From contig CACWUH010000005.1 in assembly GCA_902764015.1 (NCBI GenBank), forward strand, positions 1 to 61,007: a stretch of DNA of 61,007 nucleotides, in the 5' to 3' direction. This document shows, piece after piece, positions 13,431 through 23,039 of the stretch (the first letter of the stretch is position 1; every line of letters starts with the position of its first letter). The position numbers and the translations under genes were made by a program. The notes beneath the pieces were generated by a model, which worked only from the letters and a program-made list of their open reading frames with translations, did not search any database and was not told the origin of the DNA. The stretch is from an uncultured Methanobrevibacter sp. Lineage in GTDB: Archaea; Methanobacteriota; Methanobacteria; Methanobacteriales; Methanobacteriaceae.

Positions 13431-15701
13431 CTATTCAACACCTTTGAGAGACTCGACCATGTCCAACTTCTTAATCTTACGTGAAAACATGAGATTTACA
13501 AGTATCGACAGCGAGAATGTTATCACAGCCGTTATTGCAAGATTTGTGAGGGATATCGAAGGCAGAACATAAAACGAATCGCCTGAAGATTCCCACATTA
13601 TCTTCAATATGTAATATCCGACAGGAATTCCCAATATGAAACCGATTGTCGTAAACCACAGGTTTTGTGTCAGAAGTAGCTTTCTCAATGCCCCAGTCTT
13701 GAATCCCAGAACCTTAAGAGTGGCTATCTCCCTTTCGATTTCCGTAAATGACAGAAGCCCCAGATTATATAACACCACAACCGCCAGAAGTGAAGCAAAG
13801 AATATCAGGATGTATATCAAAAGCCACATGGCCTCCGTCAGCTCGTCCCAGCTTGAAGTCATGTCCTTCATGGAGTTGGCGGTTTTAATGGCAGTGTAGT
13901 TCTTGTCCACATGCTCTGTTGTCACAATGCTTGTCGGAGTGTAGTTCAAGTCCAAATACTCTAGCCTATCGGCAGACATTATGAAACCCTGTGAGGTCGG
14001 ATCTGCATGGATTTTATCAATCTTTGTCTTTATCCATTTGTCCGAACCCATGATGTGCCACTTTACGGTATCTCCAACATCAACCCCCAGCATGTCAGCC
14101 ATCTTTCGTGAAACCGAAACCTCATCATCCTTGATATCAATCCGGTTCCAGTCATAGTCTGTCGGAGTTACCAAATCGGTGTGGTTTAAAACCAGAAGCG
14201 AACCCGATTTTTTGGCCGTGCCCGATTCTATTTCGATTGCGGATTCCATTATCTTGTCGCCGTTGACTTCATCGGCCACGTCATCAATCTCTGATGTTGA
14301 GGCCTCATCATCTATGACCAGCTTGGAGTCGTAGTGGTTAATCTGGTTGAATTCCCATTCCTTCAAATCGTTCATTCCGTCATACATTCCAAATGCGGAT
14401 ACCAGAAGCGCAGTGCATCCAATCACCCCAATGATTGTCATCAGCGCCCGGAACTTGTTTCTTTTGGCATCCCTATAGTTCCACCGGGCATTGAATGACA
14501 GGTGCCTGAAAAATCCCAGCTTTTCAACAAAACCCGATGATGACACCTTAGGAACCTTCGGCCTTATGGTGTCTGCAGGATTCTCATTGAAGATGCTTTT
14601 GACCGCATAGTATGACACCAGAACAGACATCAGAACCATTGCAATCGCCACATAGACAAAGTCCAAACTCCATGCAGGCTCCCATGACGGCAGGATATAT
14701 GTGGAGCTCATTGTCGGATAGAACAGCTTAGGCAATGTCATCGGCCCTATTATCAAGCCCAAAATTGACCCTATCAGAACAAGCCAGAACCCATATGAAA
14801 TATAATGAAGCATTATTGACCTGTCAGTGAATCCGCATGCCTTCAGGATGCCTATTTGGGTTCGCTGATGGGCAATGATTCTTGTCATTGTCGTCAAAAG
14901 GATGAGCATTGCAATCAGTATGAATACAACAGGAAAAATTCCGGCCATCATCTGGTGCTGATCCATCTCCTCTGAAAACTGGCTTACGCTTGTGTGCTCA
15001 GACCTCTCAACAAATGAGTTATAATAGCCGTCCATGTGATAGGACAAAAGGTCATTGTAGTTTTCAGGCGTTCCATCAAACTTGACGTTAAGCACATTGT
15101 ATGGAACCGTATCTTCAGGAAATGCCTTGTAGGACATGTATGCAAAGCCCAATTTGGAGAAATCCGGTACCACCGATGACTTTGAAGCATGATAGACATA
15201 TTCCGGCGAATAGCCTATGCCACGGATTTGCTTTTCGAGAGTGTAGTTTTCAAACTTGAACGTTATCCGGTCTCCGACCTTAAGACCCTTGGCATCGGCA
15301 AAGCTCTTGTCCAGCCATACCCCCTCCTTATCATTGATGTCAAGGGGCTCGCCTTCCACCAGATAGAATTTGGATATAGTATTGTTTTCAACAAAGTGCA
15401 GCGTGATTTCGGGATCGTTTGAAAAGTCCGCCACCGAATCCACAACCAGCTGCCTTTCCATCTGGGTGGTTGCACCCAAAATGTCAACCTGATACAAAAA
15501 CAGGTCATTTATGTAATTAGAATAGATCCATCCGTCAGCCAGGTTTGTGTCTTCGTAATATCTGTCGCTGTTGACTTCAAGGCCGACCGATTCACCGCCG
15601 ACGCCCGCAAAAACAAAGACTCCAAGAAATGCCATAAGAAAAATAGATAGGAACTGGGTCTTATGCTTTCGGATGTCCCTTAACATCTTCTTTTTAAGCA
15701 T
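13431..15701 (-). CDS. ABC transporter permease, FtsX/MacB-like (first permease)
   Basis: 756 residues with duplicated FtsX modules: N-terminal helix (about 16-36), ectodomain, three-helix bundle (about 255-375), second helix near 425-445, second ectodomain (about 450-620) and a terminal three-helix bundle. The motif RTQIGILKACGF and its repeat EIATLKVLGFKTGALRK are the cytoplasmic coupling segments expected to contact the ATPase. It starts 3 bp after the ATPase stop codon, so the two are translated from one mRNA. It is paralogous along its whole length to the permease at 8761-11019. The family moves lipids, lipoproteins or peptides, or transmits mechanical force; the substrate here is unknown. 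Confidence 0.88.
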   Translation of the reverse strand: MLKKKMLRDIRKHKTQFLSIFLMAFLGVFVFAGVGGESVGLEVNSDRYYEDTNLADGWIYSNYINDLFLYQVDILGATTQMERQLVVDSVADFSNDPEITLHFVENNTISKFYLVEGEPLDINDKEGVWLDKSFADAKGLKVGDRITFKFENYTLEKQIRGIGYSPEYVYHASKSSVVPDFSKLGFAYMSYKAFPEDTVPYNVLNVKFDGTPENYNDLLSYHMDGYYNSFVERSEHTSVSQFSEEMDQHQMMAGIFPVVFILIAMLILLTTMTRIIAHQRTQIGILKACGFTDRSIMLHYISYGFWLVLIGSILGLIIGPMTLPKLFYPTMSSTYILPSWEPAWSLDFVYVAIAMVLMSVLVSYYAVKSIFNENPADTIRPKVPKVSSSGFVEKLGFFRHLSFNARWNYRDAKRNKFRALMTIIGVIGCTALLVSAFGMYDGMNDLKEWEFNQINHYDSKLVIDDEASTSEIDDVADEVNGDKIMESAIEIESGTAKKSGSLLVLNHTDLVTPTDYDWNRIDIKDDEVSVSRKMADMLGVDVGDTVKWHIMGSDKWIKTKIDKIHADPTSQGFIMSADRLEYLDLNYTPTSIVTTEHVDKNYTAIKTANSMKDMTSSWDELTEAMWLLIYILIFFASLLAVVVLYNLGLLSFTEIEREIATLKVLGFKTGALRKLLLTQNLWFTTIGFILGIPVGYYILKIMWESSGDSFYVLPSISLTNLAITAVITFSLSILVNLMFSRKIKKLDMVESLKGVE

Positions 15702-15704
15702 GTT

Positions 15705-16409
15705 TCACCATTCCAAATCGGCGACCTTTTTCGGATTTTCATTAAGGACAATACTTTCAATCTGGCCGTTTTTAATCCTGATTACCTTGTCTGCAGCTTC
15801 GGCAAGTATCGCATTGTGCGTGACGATGACAACTGTGGTGTTCATGTTGTTGCTCATGTCCTGAAGCAGATTGAGGATTAGAACGCCTGTTTTTGAATCC
15901 AATGCGCCTGTCGGCTCATCGCATAAAAGCATTGTAGGACGTTTGGCTACTGCCCTTGCAATAGATACCCTTTGCTGTTCCCCACCGGACAATTGGGCAG
16001 GAAACTGGCTTGCATGGTCACTAAGCCCGACTGAATCTAGAACGGCCAGGCCATCTATGTCCACATCAACAATGTCTTTCATTAGCTCAACGTTTTCAAG
16101 AGCCGTCAGGTTTGGAATCAGGTTATAGAACTGGAAAATGAAACCCACATTCTTGGCACGGTAGCTTGTAAGCTGGTTGTCGGAGAATTCCTCCACATGA
16201 TTGCCGTTTACAATTATCTCACCGGAAGTGACTGTGTCAAGGCCACCCAGGAGGTTTAGAAGTGTTGATTTGCCCGCTCCTGACGGTCCCAGAATCACGA
16301 CGAATTCCCCTTCATCTATCGTGAAGTTGACGCTATCCATAGCCTTTAAAATGTGGTCTCCAGATTTATAGACCTTATCCACATTCTTAAATTCAATAAT
16401 TGTACTCAT
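15705..16409 (-). CDS. ABC transporter ATP-binding protein, MacB/LolD-type
   Basis: 234 residues, a full nucleotide-binding domain. Walker [10 protein letters not shown] is near residues 41-49, the Q-loop in [14 protein letters not shown] near 91, the signature [14 protein letters not shown] near 138-151, Walker [14 protein letters not shown] near 159-171, and the H-loop histidine in VVIVTHN. The [10 protein letters not shown] form is typical of the MacB/LolD/FtsE group that pairs with FtsX-type permeases, matching the permease immediately downstream. A Shine-Dalgarno-like AAGAAGG lies about 10 bp upstream. The promoter carries a DtxR-like palindrome, so the operon is probably metal-responsive. 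Confidence 0.94.
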   Translation of the reverse strand: MSTIIEFKNVDKVYKSGDHILKAMDSVNFTIDEGEFVVILGPSGAGKSTLLNLLGGLDTVTSGEIIVNGNHVEEFSDNQLTSYRAKNVGFIFQFYNLIPNLTALENVELMKDIVDVDIDGLAVLDSVGLSDHASQFPAQLSGGEQQRVSIARAVAKRPTMLLCDEPTGALDSKTGVLILNLLQDMSNNMNTTVVIVTHNAILAEAADKVIRIKNGQIESIVLNENPKKVADLEW

Positions 16410-16456
16410 TAATATTGCCTTCTTATAATTACTTATCTATAACTTATATTTAATAA

Positions 16457-16466
16457 AGTATATAAA
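16457..16466 (-). promoter_or_regulatory. TATA box of the ABC operon
   Basis: On the minus strand TTTATATAC lies about 50 bp upstream of the ATPase start, which leaves room for transcription to begin near 16435 and for a short leader with a ribosome-binding site. The operator at 16468-16483 abuts it on the BRE side. Confidence 0.5.
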
Positions 16467-16467
16467 A

Positions 16468-16483
16468 TTTAGGTAAACCTAAA
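16468..16483. promoter_or_regulatory. DtxR/IdeR-like metal-responsive operator
   Basis: The sequence TTTAGGTAAACCTAAA is a perfect palindrome with 7-bp arms around AA. Its TTAGGT/ACCTAA arms match the core of known DtxR/IdeR-type iron boxes. It covers the BRE position of the minus-strand promoter of the ABC operon, so repressor binding would block TFB and TBP. It is also 170 bp from the divergent small gene at 16657. The palindrome is seen; the regulator is inferred. Confidence 0.65.
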
Positions 16484-16656
16484 ATTAAATGAATTAGTAA
16501 AATTGCTGCGACTATAAAAAATTGTTGTAAGTTCGTAAAATTGCTTTAATCTTCTTAAAAAAAGTTATTTATACAGATCATATGCTCTAAAGTTAACAAA
16601 CTATATTAATAATCTAAATCAAAACATACAATTAACAGAAATGGAGTACAAATAAC

Positions 16657-16845
16657 ATGAAAGAACATCATAAAGGTTGGACTATTTCCCAAAGAGATGG
16701 AGGAGACCGATTCATTGATTCAGATGCTAAACCTTTAACCGATGAAGAAAAGGAGACTATGAAACAGGAAATCATAAAAAATCATGAAATGATGGGCCTT
16801 GATGATAATTTGAAATACGAAATTTATCCAGAATTATTCAAATAA
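16657..16845 (+). CDS. Small hypothetical protein
   Basis: 62 residues, hydrophilic and charged, without signal peptide, membrane segment or cysteine. It opens MKEHHKGWTISQRDGG and ends YEIYPELFK. The composition is clearly protein-like and codon use matches its neighbours. I do not recognise a family. It is transcribed away from the ABC operon and might share the metal-responsive intergenic region, though the operator lies far from its start. Confidence 0.6.
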   Translation: MKEHHKGWTISQRDGGDRFIDSDAKPLTDEEKETMKQEIIKNHEMMGLDDNLKYEIYPELFK

Positions 16846-17118
16846 TCCACTTAGATTGAATTAGTTAAAAAAAAAACTCCTTCAATTATCTTCATCAAGT
16901 TACTAGTTATCCAGAGATTACATTCACCAATTCATTAACAAATAATGCAAATTTAAGCAAAATCCAAATTTTAAAAATATCCTAATTTTAAGCATTCCAC
17001 ATGTTTTTTAATCAAACACATTATCCCATACCATCATACCTATGGCAATAAACAATACATATAAAACACTTCAAAACAAAAATTATATTATAATAAAAGT
17101 TTACAGGAAAAAATCCAA

Positions 17119-17856
17119 ATGTCATTCGATAAAGATGAAATGTTAATAATGCCGGCAGTGGACATCAAAAACGGAAAATGCGTCCAGCTTGTCCAAGGCG
17201 AACCAGGAAGCGAAATGGTTGAGATAGACAATCCCGAACTTGTTGCAAAGCATTGGGAGGATTTGGGAGCCAAGAACATCCATGTCATCGACTTGGACGG
17301 AACGATAAATGGCGTTGCAAGCTTTGACATCATAAAAAAGATTTTAACGGAAGTAAGCATCCCAATCCAGCTTGGAGGCGGAATAAGGAGCACAGAATAT
17401 GCCCGCCAGCTCCTGGACCTTGACATCGAAAGGATAATCATCGGAACCATGGGTATACAAAAGCCCGAGACAATAACCGAACTGTCCGATGAGTACGGTT
17501 CAGAGAGAATCATGATTTCACTTGACAGCAAGGACAACAGAGTAGTCATCAAGGGATGGCAGGAAAAAATCGACAAGAGCCCGAGCGAAATCTCACAGGA
17601 GTTCAAGGAGCATGGTGCCGGAAGCATCCTGTTCACGAACGTTGACGTTGAAGGACTTTTGGGCGGATTCTACACGGAGCCTGTAGAAGAGCTTAAAAAA
17701 TCCGTTGATTTGCCAATAGTCTATTCGGGCGGAATCACAACAATAGATGACATTAGAAAGCTTAATGAAAGCGGTGTGGAAGGAGTTGTAATCGGTTCTG
17801 CACTTTATACTGACAAGATTGATTTAACTGAAGCTTTAAAATATCAAAAGAGGTAA
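17119..17856 (+). CDS. hisA: Phosphoribosylformimino-5-aminoimidazole carboxamide ribotide isomerase (HisA)
   Basis: 245 residues, a (beta/alpha)8 barrel catalysing the Amadori-type isomerisation of ProFAR to PRFAR in histidine biosynthesis. Asp15 in MPAVDIKNGKCVQL is the conserved base-side aspartate. The phosphate-binding loops are visible as LGGGIRS (first half) and VYSGGITTIDD with GVVIGSALYT (second half), and IDLDGTINGVAS sits in the expected position. An AGGAAAA ribosome-binding site precedes the ATG. It heads a forward run with ribL 4 bp downstream, then argC, a flavodoxin and pyrI. Confidence 0.95.
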   Translation: MSFDKDEMLIMPAVDIKNGKCVQLVQGEPGSEMVEIDNPELVAKHWEDLGAKNIHVIDLDGTINGVASFDIIKKILTEVSIPIQLGGGIRSTEYARQLLDLDIERIIIGTMGIQKPETITELSDEYGSERIMISLDSKDNRVVIKGWQEKIDKSPSEISQEFKEHGAGSILFTNVDVEGLLGGFYTEPVEELKKSVDLPIVYSGGITTIDDIRKLNESGVEGVVIGSALYTDKIDLTEALKYQKR

Positions 17857-17860
17857 TTGA

Positions 17861-18322
17861 ATGAAAGTAATGGCGACCGGAACATTCGACATACTCCATC
17901 CTGGACACGGAGTCTATCTGGAAGAGTCCAGGAAGTTAGGTGGAGAAGATGCCGAACTTTATGTTGTTGTAGCAAGGGATGCAACAGTTGAGAGAAGAAA
18001 AAGGGTACCCATCGTTGGAGAGGACCAGCGACTGGAACTGATTAAAATGCTTAAACCCGTAACTGACGCTTATTTGGGCGATGCAAACGGTGATGTCTTC
18101 AAGATTGTTAGGGAAATCGACCCTGACATCATAACCATCGGAGCCGACCAAAGCCACGATGTCGGAAAGCTGCAGGAAGCCCTTGACAAAAGGGGATTCA
18201 AGGCAAAGGCCGTGCGCATCGAAAAGTATCGCGACTGCGAGCTTGACAGCAGCTGCAAGATCATCAGAAAGATTGAAAATACAGATTTCGAAGGAAAGAT
18301 ATTGGACCATTGTGAAGATTAA
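17861..18322 (+). CDS. ribL: Archaeal FAD synthetase (FMN adenylyltransferase) RibL
   Basis: 153 residues of the nucleotidyltransferase superfamily. It transfers AMP from ATP to FMN to make FAD, as shown for the Methanocaldococcus homologue. The signature GTFDILHPGH (residues 7-16) contains the HxGH nucleotide-binding motif, and the C-terminal region retains the paired cysteines seen in the archaeal enzyme (RDCELDSSCKII). In archaea this small cytidylyltransferase-like protein replaces bifunctional bacterial RibF. It sits between hisA and argC, tightly spaced, probably for co-transcription rather than a shared pathway. Confidence 0.9.
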   Translation: MKVMATGTFDILHPGHGVYLEESRKLGGEDAELYVVVARDATVERRKRVPIVGEDQRLELIKMLKPVTDAYLGDANGDVFKIVREIDPDIITIGADQSHDVGKLQEALDKRGFKAKAVRIEKYRDCELDSSCKIIRKIENTDFEGKILDHCED

Positions 18323-18334
18323 GGAGATAATAAA

Positions 18335-19357
18335 ATGTTTAAGGTAGCAATAATAGGAGCAAGCGGATATACTGGTGGAGAGCTTTTAAGGATGCTTTCA
18401 AACCATCCTGAAGTGGAAATCACAGACATCACTTCAAGACAGTATGACGGCACACCAGCGCACAAAATCCACCCACACATCAGAGATTCAGGACTCACAT
18501 TCAAAAACAAGAGTCCGAGCGAATTGGATGCGGATGTCGTATTTACCGCAACACCTCACGGAGCGTCGATGAAAATAGTTCCGGAAATCCTGGATACTGG
18601 CGCAAAGGTGGTTGATTTGAGCGGAGACTATAGATACAGAGACACAGCAGTCTATGAGAAATGGTACGGCATGGAACACACCGACAAGGAAAACAAGGGA
18701 GCATTTGGGCTTCCTGAACTGTACCGAGACGAAATCAAAAAGGCCAAATTGGTGGCAAATCCGGGGTGTTTCCCTACAGGCGCAATCCTGTCATCCTACC
18801 CTCTTGTCAAAAACGACATCGTGGAGAGAATCATCATAGACTCCAAAACCGGAGTCAGCGGAGCCGGGGTGAACCCGTCAGCGACCACGCATTATCCAAA
18901 CATTGCAGATAACGTGAACCCGTACAAGATTTCCTCACACAGACACATGTCCGAAATCCAGCAGGAACTTAAAGGCTTTGAAGGCGTCAAGGTATCATTC
19001 ACACCTCATCTGGTGCCTGTCAACCGTGGAATCCAAACTACAAGCCACAGCTTCCTGACTGATGAAAACTCAGACATCACCCCTGATGAAATCAGAAAAC
19101 TTTACGAAAAGGAATACGGCGAAGAATTCTTCATCAAGCTTATGGATGAAGGGGAAATTCCTCACTTGAGCTCAGTGCGCGGATCCAACTTTGTGCACAT
19201 AGGAGGATTTGAAATCGATGAGACCGGAAGACTCGTGATGCTGTCCGCCATCGACAACCTCGTCAAGGGCGCATCCGGCCAGGCGATACAGAACATGAAC
19301 ATCATCCTGGGAATAGATGAAACCCTGGGCCTGACACACTTTGGTCTTCATCCTTGA
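18335..19357 (+). CDS. argC: N-acetyl-gamma-glutamyl-phosphate reductase (ArgC)
   Basis: 340 residues. It reduces N-acetylglutamyl phosphate to the semialdehyde with NADPH in arginine biosynthesis. The N-terminal Rossmann motif [17 protein letters not shown] (residues 4-20), the nucleophile Cys145 in [10 protein letters not shown] and the downstream [13 protein letters not shown] region are all present, and the length is standard for the type-1 enzyme. A GGAGATAA ribosome-binding site lies just before the ATG. Its product feeds arginine, which the decarboxylase at 37845 uses. Confidence 0.96.
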   Translation: MFKVAIIGASGYTGGELLRMLSNHPEVEITDITSRQYDGTPAHKIHPHIRDSGLTFKNKSPSELDADVVFTATPHGASMKIVPEILDTGAKVVDLSGDYRYRDTAVYEKWYGMEHTDKENKGAFGLPELYRDEIKKAKLVANPGCFPTGAILSSYPLVKNDIVERIIIDSKTGVSGAGVNPSATTHYPNIADNVNPYKISSHRHMSEIQQELKGFEGVKVSFTPHLVPVNRGIQTTSHSFLTDENSDITPDEIRKLYEKEYGEEFFIKLMDEGEIPHLSSVRGSNFVHIGGFEIDETGRLVMLSAIDNLVKGASGQAIQNMNIILGIDETLGLTHFGLHP

Positions 19358-19380
19358 AAACAATACCGGAGGAGCAGAAC

Positions 19381-19869
19381 ATGAAAAGGATAATAATATA
19401 TTATTCAAACGGAGGAACAACAGACCTTGTTGCAAAGACACTTGCAAAAAAGGTGAATGCAGATCTGGTCAGAATCCATGACCTGAAAAATCGTGACGGA
19501 TTGAAAAACAGATTGATGGCCTCAATAAATGCATTCAGGGAAACAAAAACCGACATCATTCCCGCCAAGGTGGACCTGAGAGGCTATGACACCATATACT
19601 TTGGAACACCTACCTGGAATGGAAACCCCACCCCTGCAATACTGACCATCATCGACAGATGCGACCTTAGGGCAAAGGACGTTGTCTTATTTGCCACAAT
19701 GGATGCGAATCGTGGAGAATCAAGCGTCAACAGACTTGAGGAGAAGGTCAAACTGCGAGGGGCAAGAGTCATTGAAAGCTTTACCATTGCAACCAAAAAC
19801 AAGAGCCCGGAAAAATTGGTCCAGGATGCAGAAACGATAATCGATATGAAGGATTTGAAAATGTATTAG
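19381..19869 (+). CDS. Flavodoxin-family protein
   Basis: 162 residues from the chosen ATG. The FMN phosphate-binding loop is the start ([20 protein letters not shown]), followed by the 50s-loop-like [14 protein letters not shown] (W next to the isoalloxazine) and a third flavin loop ([12 protein letters not shown]). The start at 19381 is preferred over an upstream one at 19354 because GGAGGAG lies 7 bp before it and the flavin loop should be near the N-terminus. It probably serves as an electron carrier or NAD(P)H:quinone-type reductase; the partner is unknown. It lies between argC and pyrI. Confidence 0.85.
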   Translation: MKRIIIYYSNGGTTDLVAKTLAKKVNADLVRIHDLKNRDGLKNRLMASINAFRETKTDIIPAKVDLRGYDTIYFGTPTWNGNPTPAILTIIDRCDLRAKDVVLFATMDANRGESSVNRLEEKVKLRGARVIESFTIATKNKSPEKLVQDAETIIDMKDLKMY

Positions 19870-19877
19870 GTGTTCAA

Positions 19878-20348
19878 ATGACAAAATCAGAATTGAAGAT
19901 AAGGGCCATTGAAAACGGCACTGTAATCGACCACATTACCGCCAACAAGGCATTGCATATTCTAAAGATTTTGAATCTGCCGGATGATGAAACCGCCAAT
20001 GTTACCGTGGCCATGAACGTTTCATCAGGCGAAATCGGAAGAAAAGACATTGTAAAAATCGAAAACAGAGAGCTTGACCCTAGTGAACTAAACCAGATTG
20101 CTTTGATTGCTCCCAAAGCTACAATCAATATCATAAGGGATTTCGAGCCTGTTAAAAAGGACAAGATTGTTCTTCCAAAAAAGATAACATCAATAATCAA
20201 ATGCACAAATCCTAAATGCATTACAAACTTTGAAAGCGAACCTATAACACCAGTTTTCAATGTAGTTGAGGAATACCCTCCGGTCGTAAGATGCCATTAC
20301 TGCGAAAAATTAATAAAAACAGAAGATATCGATAAGCAATTCGAATAA
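19878..20348 (+). CDS. pyrI: Aspartate carbamoyltransferase regulatory chain (PyrI)
   Basis: 156 residues, full length. The N-terminal allosteric domain (nucleotide binding, with [17 protein letters not shown] near residues 18-34) is followed by a C-terminal zinc domain with four cysteines in CTNPKCIT and CHYCEKLI spacing (C-x4-C ... C-x2-C), which holds the contact with PyrB. It gives ATP/CTP control of the first committed pyrimidine step. The catalytic pyrB is not in this window. It ends 6 bp from the stop of the convergent oxidoreductase gene. Confidence 0.95.
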   Translation: MTKSELKIRAIENGTVIDHITANKALHILKILNLPDDETANVTVAMNVSSGEIGRKDIVKIENRELDPSELNQIALIAPKATINIIRDFEPVKKDKIVLPKKITSIIKCTNPKCITNFESEPITPVFNVVEEYPPVVRCHYCEKLIKTEDIDKQFE

Positions 20349-20354
20349 TCTTCT

Positions 20355-21560
20355 TTACTTATTTTTTATATAATCAGCCAGCCTTTTGGACAGTGCAAGT
20401 ATCGTCAGTATCGGAGGCTTTCCGGGAGATACAGGCAATACGCTTGCATCACAGACAAAGAGATTTGTTATTTCAGTTTCCAGATTGCTGTCGACTATTT
20501 TTCCGATTGCTGCGGTTCCGCCAGGATGAGCTCCCCGGTATACTGTCGAACCGATAGTATTCGGATCAACACCTGCCTTTTCTAGAATGAATCCTGCAGT
20601 GGCGACACCTTCAGCCAGATATCTTATATCCTGTATGGTGTTAGTCTTGTAGACCTCACCGTCATCGTCAATATATCCCTTGCATTCGTCAGGTGTCTTG
20701 ACCATGATGCTCAAGATGTCCTTGTCCGTGACAGAATCGTCCGGAATGTTTGCACGAATGAACGATGAAAAGTGAGGGGAGAGAACGAAGTTCTCGCCGA
20801 TGACAAGGCCTGCCATCTGCACTTCCGTGTTGAAGTTGATGTCCTTGAGGTATCCCCCCACGCTTACAAACGGATCAAAGAATATCTCACGGCCCGCATC
20901 GATTCCGGCACGCCTTAAAATCAGCGCGGATGAAATTGCACCTGCAGACAATACCACCTTATCGGCAAACAGTTCCTCTTCGCTGCCGTCCTTGATGTAT
21001 CTTACACCTTTGATGGTGCCATCATCAACTATCAAATCAGTCACTTCAGCTTCACATATCAAGGTTGCACCGGCTTCAACCGCATCGTCAACAAAGTCCT
21101 TTCCGGACCATTTTGCATCTGCAGGACAGCCAAATGCACATTTGCCGCATTGGATGCAGTCATCTTCACGGATTGCCTTGGGCATTTTCATGGAATTGAG
21201 ACCAAGTTCACGTCCGGCATCCAGAAAAGCCTGTGTTCCAGCTCCAATATGTGAGTCGTCAAGCTCATGAACTCCAACCAGCTCGTCAACATATTCATAT
21301 GCCTCACTCAAGTCTATACCGAACTCATGCAGCTCCTCATCAAGTGCCCTTACCATATTGGACATCGACACTATTGTCGCTCCGCCAATGCATGTGGTGG
21401 TCAAAAGGTCCACAGAACCGTTGTACTTATCATAATAGTTAAAGGCATCCTTTGATTTTATATAAGGGCCTTTTTCAAGAATCGTCACTTCCATACCGTT
21501 TAGGGCAAGCTCCCTTGCAAGGATTGCTCCTCCGGCACCAGTACCTACAATTATAAACAT
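20355..21560 (-). CDS. GMC-type FAD-dependent oxidoreductase with a ferredoxin-like cysteine cluster
   Basis: 401 residues. The N-terminal dinucleotide-binding motif VGTGAGGAILARELALNG binds FAD. Around residues 131-145 a CIQCGKCAFGCPAD motif (C-x2-C-x2-C-x3-CP) suggests an iron-sulphur cluster inserted into the fold, unusual for glucose-methanol-choline oxidoreductases. The C-terminal GMC signature is visible as HPGGTAAIG and the NLFVCDASVLP...PPILTI segment. It may oxidise an alcohol or thiol and pass electrons through the cluster; the substrate is unknown. It is convergent with pyrI and divergent from tldD. Confidence 0.85.
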   Translation of the reverse strand: MFIIVGTGAGGAILARELALNGMEVTILEKGPYIKSKDAFNYYDKYNGSVDLLTTTCIGGATIVSMSNMVRALDEELHEFGIDLSEAYEYVDELVGVHELDDSHIGAGTQAFLDAGRELGLNSMKMPKAIREDDCIQCGKCAFGCPADAKWSGKDFVDDAVEAGATLICEAEVTDLIVDDGTIKGVRYIKDGSEEELFADKVVLSAGAISSALILRRAGIDAGREIFFDPFVSVGGYLKDINFNTEVQMAGLVIGENFVLSPHFSSFIRANIPDDSVTDKDILSIMVKTPDECKGYIDDDGEVYKTNTIQDIRYLAEGVATAGFILEKAGVDPNTIGSTVYRGAHPGGTAAIGKIVDSNLETEITNLFVCDASVLPVSPGKPPILTILALSKRLADYIKNK

Positions 21561-21668
21561 TCAATCACCAAAATTATTAACAATTGTTATATTGCATCTT
21601 CCGATTAATAAACTTTTATTTAATATGTAGTATAAAAGTAATATTGTATAAATCTTTAGCGTGATAAA

Positions 21669-23039
21669 ATGGAAGAATACATAAATCTATTCGAGAATGT
21701 TATTGCAAAAACCGGCCCGAAAGTGGATTATCTGGATATCAGATTTGGAATGGGCAACAATACTTCCATATTAATGAAAGATGGGAATGTAGATGAAATC
21801 AACACCGGAATGAGCTTAGGAGCAAGAATAAGGGTGTTGAATAATGGAGCATGGGGTTTTGCATATACGACGGACTTATCAAAAATCAATGAAATAACCG
21901 AAACCGCCTTGAAGCTGTCCGACTCACTTAAGGGAGACGTCGAGCTAAGCGAAAGCAGCGTCGTCAAGGACAAGGTGGAAGTGGATGTCAAGATACCTTT
22001 CAAGGACATATCAATCGAAGAGAAAAACGACATAATGAGACAGGCAAATGATGCCGCCACAGTCGATAAGGTAAACAGCACCACAGTAAGCTATGCGGAC
22101 AACGAAGTTGAAGAACTCTTCATGAACAGCGAAGGCAGCGAAATCCAAATGAAAACCAGCAGAGTCAGAATGGCCCTGAACGCATCTGCAACCGACGGTG
22201 AAATAATCCAGTTCGGGCACGGAAGCCTCGGAGGAGTCAAAGGATTTGAACTAATCGCTGATGCAGACATCGAAGAGTTTGGAAGAAACATCGGAGAAAA
22301 GGCAGTGCGACTGCTTGACGCCAAGCCTGCACCTTCAGGCCAATTCCCTGTGATTGCAGACCCTGAACTGACTGGAGTACTGATTCATGAAGCATTGGGC
22401 CATGCCGTTGAAGGAGACCTGATTCTGCAGAACGATTCAATCCTAAAGGACAGAATCGGCACCCAGATTGCATCCGACATCGTGAACATCTTTGATGATG
22501 CAAGCCTCAGGGACGGATTCGGATACTACCCTTATGATGTTGAGGGAGTCAAGACAAGGCCAAATCAGCTAGTGAAGGACGGAAAGCTGATTTCCCTTTT
22601 GAATTCAAGGTCAACCTCATCAAAGCTTGGAATGAAATCATCCGGAAATGCAAGGTCAATCATTGCAGACCAGCCAATCGTCAGAATGAGCAACACTTTC
22701 CTGCAGCCTGGAGACATGGAAGTGGATGAGCTGTTTAAAGACATTGATAATGGAATTTATCTTAAAGGCTCAAGAGGAGGCCAGGTCGACACAGGCAAGG
22801 GAATCTTCCAATTCAATGCAGCTGAAGGTTATATGATAGAAAACGGCGAAATCACAACACCATTGAGGGACGTGTCTCTATCCGGAAACATTCTGGAAAC
22901 CCTGAAAAACATTGACGCAATCGGCAATGACTTCAAATTGAGCGTTGGATTTTGCGGAAAGGACGGCCAGACCGCACCTGTCGGTGACGGAGGGCCACAT
23001 ACAAGAATTTTAAATGCACTCGTAGGAGGAATGGGATAA
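21669..23039 (+). CDS. tldD: TldD/PmbA-family metalloprotease subunit (TldD-like)
   Basis: 456 residues. Members form a TldD-TldE heterodimeric zinc peptidase that processes modified peptides. The active-site HExxxH is present as HEALGH near residue 239, with an upstream aspartate/glycine-rich domain and a C-terminal FCGKDGQTAPVGDGGPHT segment bearing the third-ligand cysteine region typical of TldD. The partner TldE-like subunit is not in this window. The stop overlaps the AMMECR1 start by one base (TAATG), so the two are translationally coupled. Confidence 0.93.
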   Translation: MEEYINLFENVIAKTGPKVDYLDIRFGMGNNTSILMKDGNVDEINTGMSLGARIRVLNNGAWGFAYTTDLSKINEITETALKLSDSLKGDVELSESSVVKDKVEVDVKIPFKDISIEEKNDIMRQANDAATVDKVNSTTVSYADNEVEELFMNSEGSEIQMKTSRVRMALNASATDGEIIQFGHGSLGGVKGFELIADADIEEFGRNIGEKAVRLLDAKPAPSGQFPVIADPELTGVLIHEALGHAVEGDLILQNDSILKDRIGTQIASDIVNIFDDASLRDGFGYYPYDVEGVKTRPNQLVKDGKLISLLNSRSTSSKLGMKSSGNARSIIADQPIVRMSNTFLQPGDMEVDELFKDIDNGIYLKGSRGGQVDTGKGIFQFNAAEGYMIENGEITTPLRDVSLSGNILETLKNIDAIGNDFKLSVGFCGKDGQTAPVGDGGPHTRILNALVGGMG

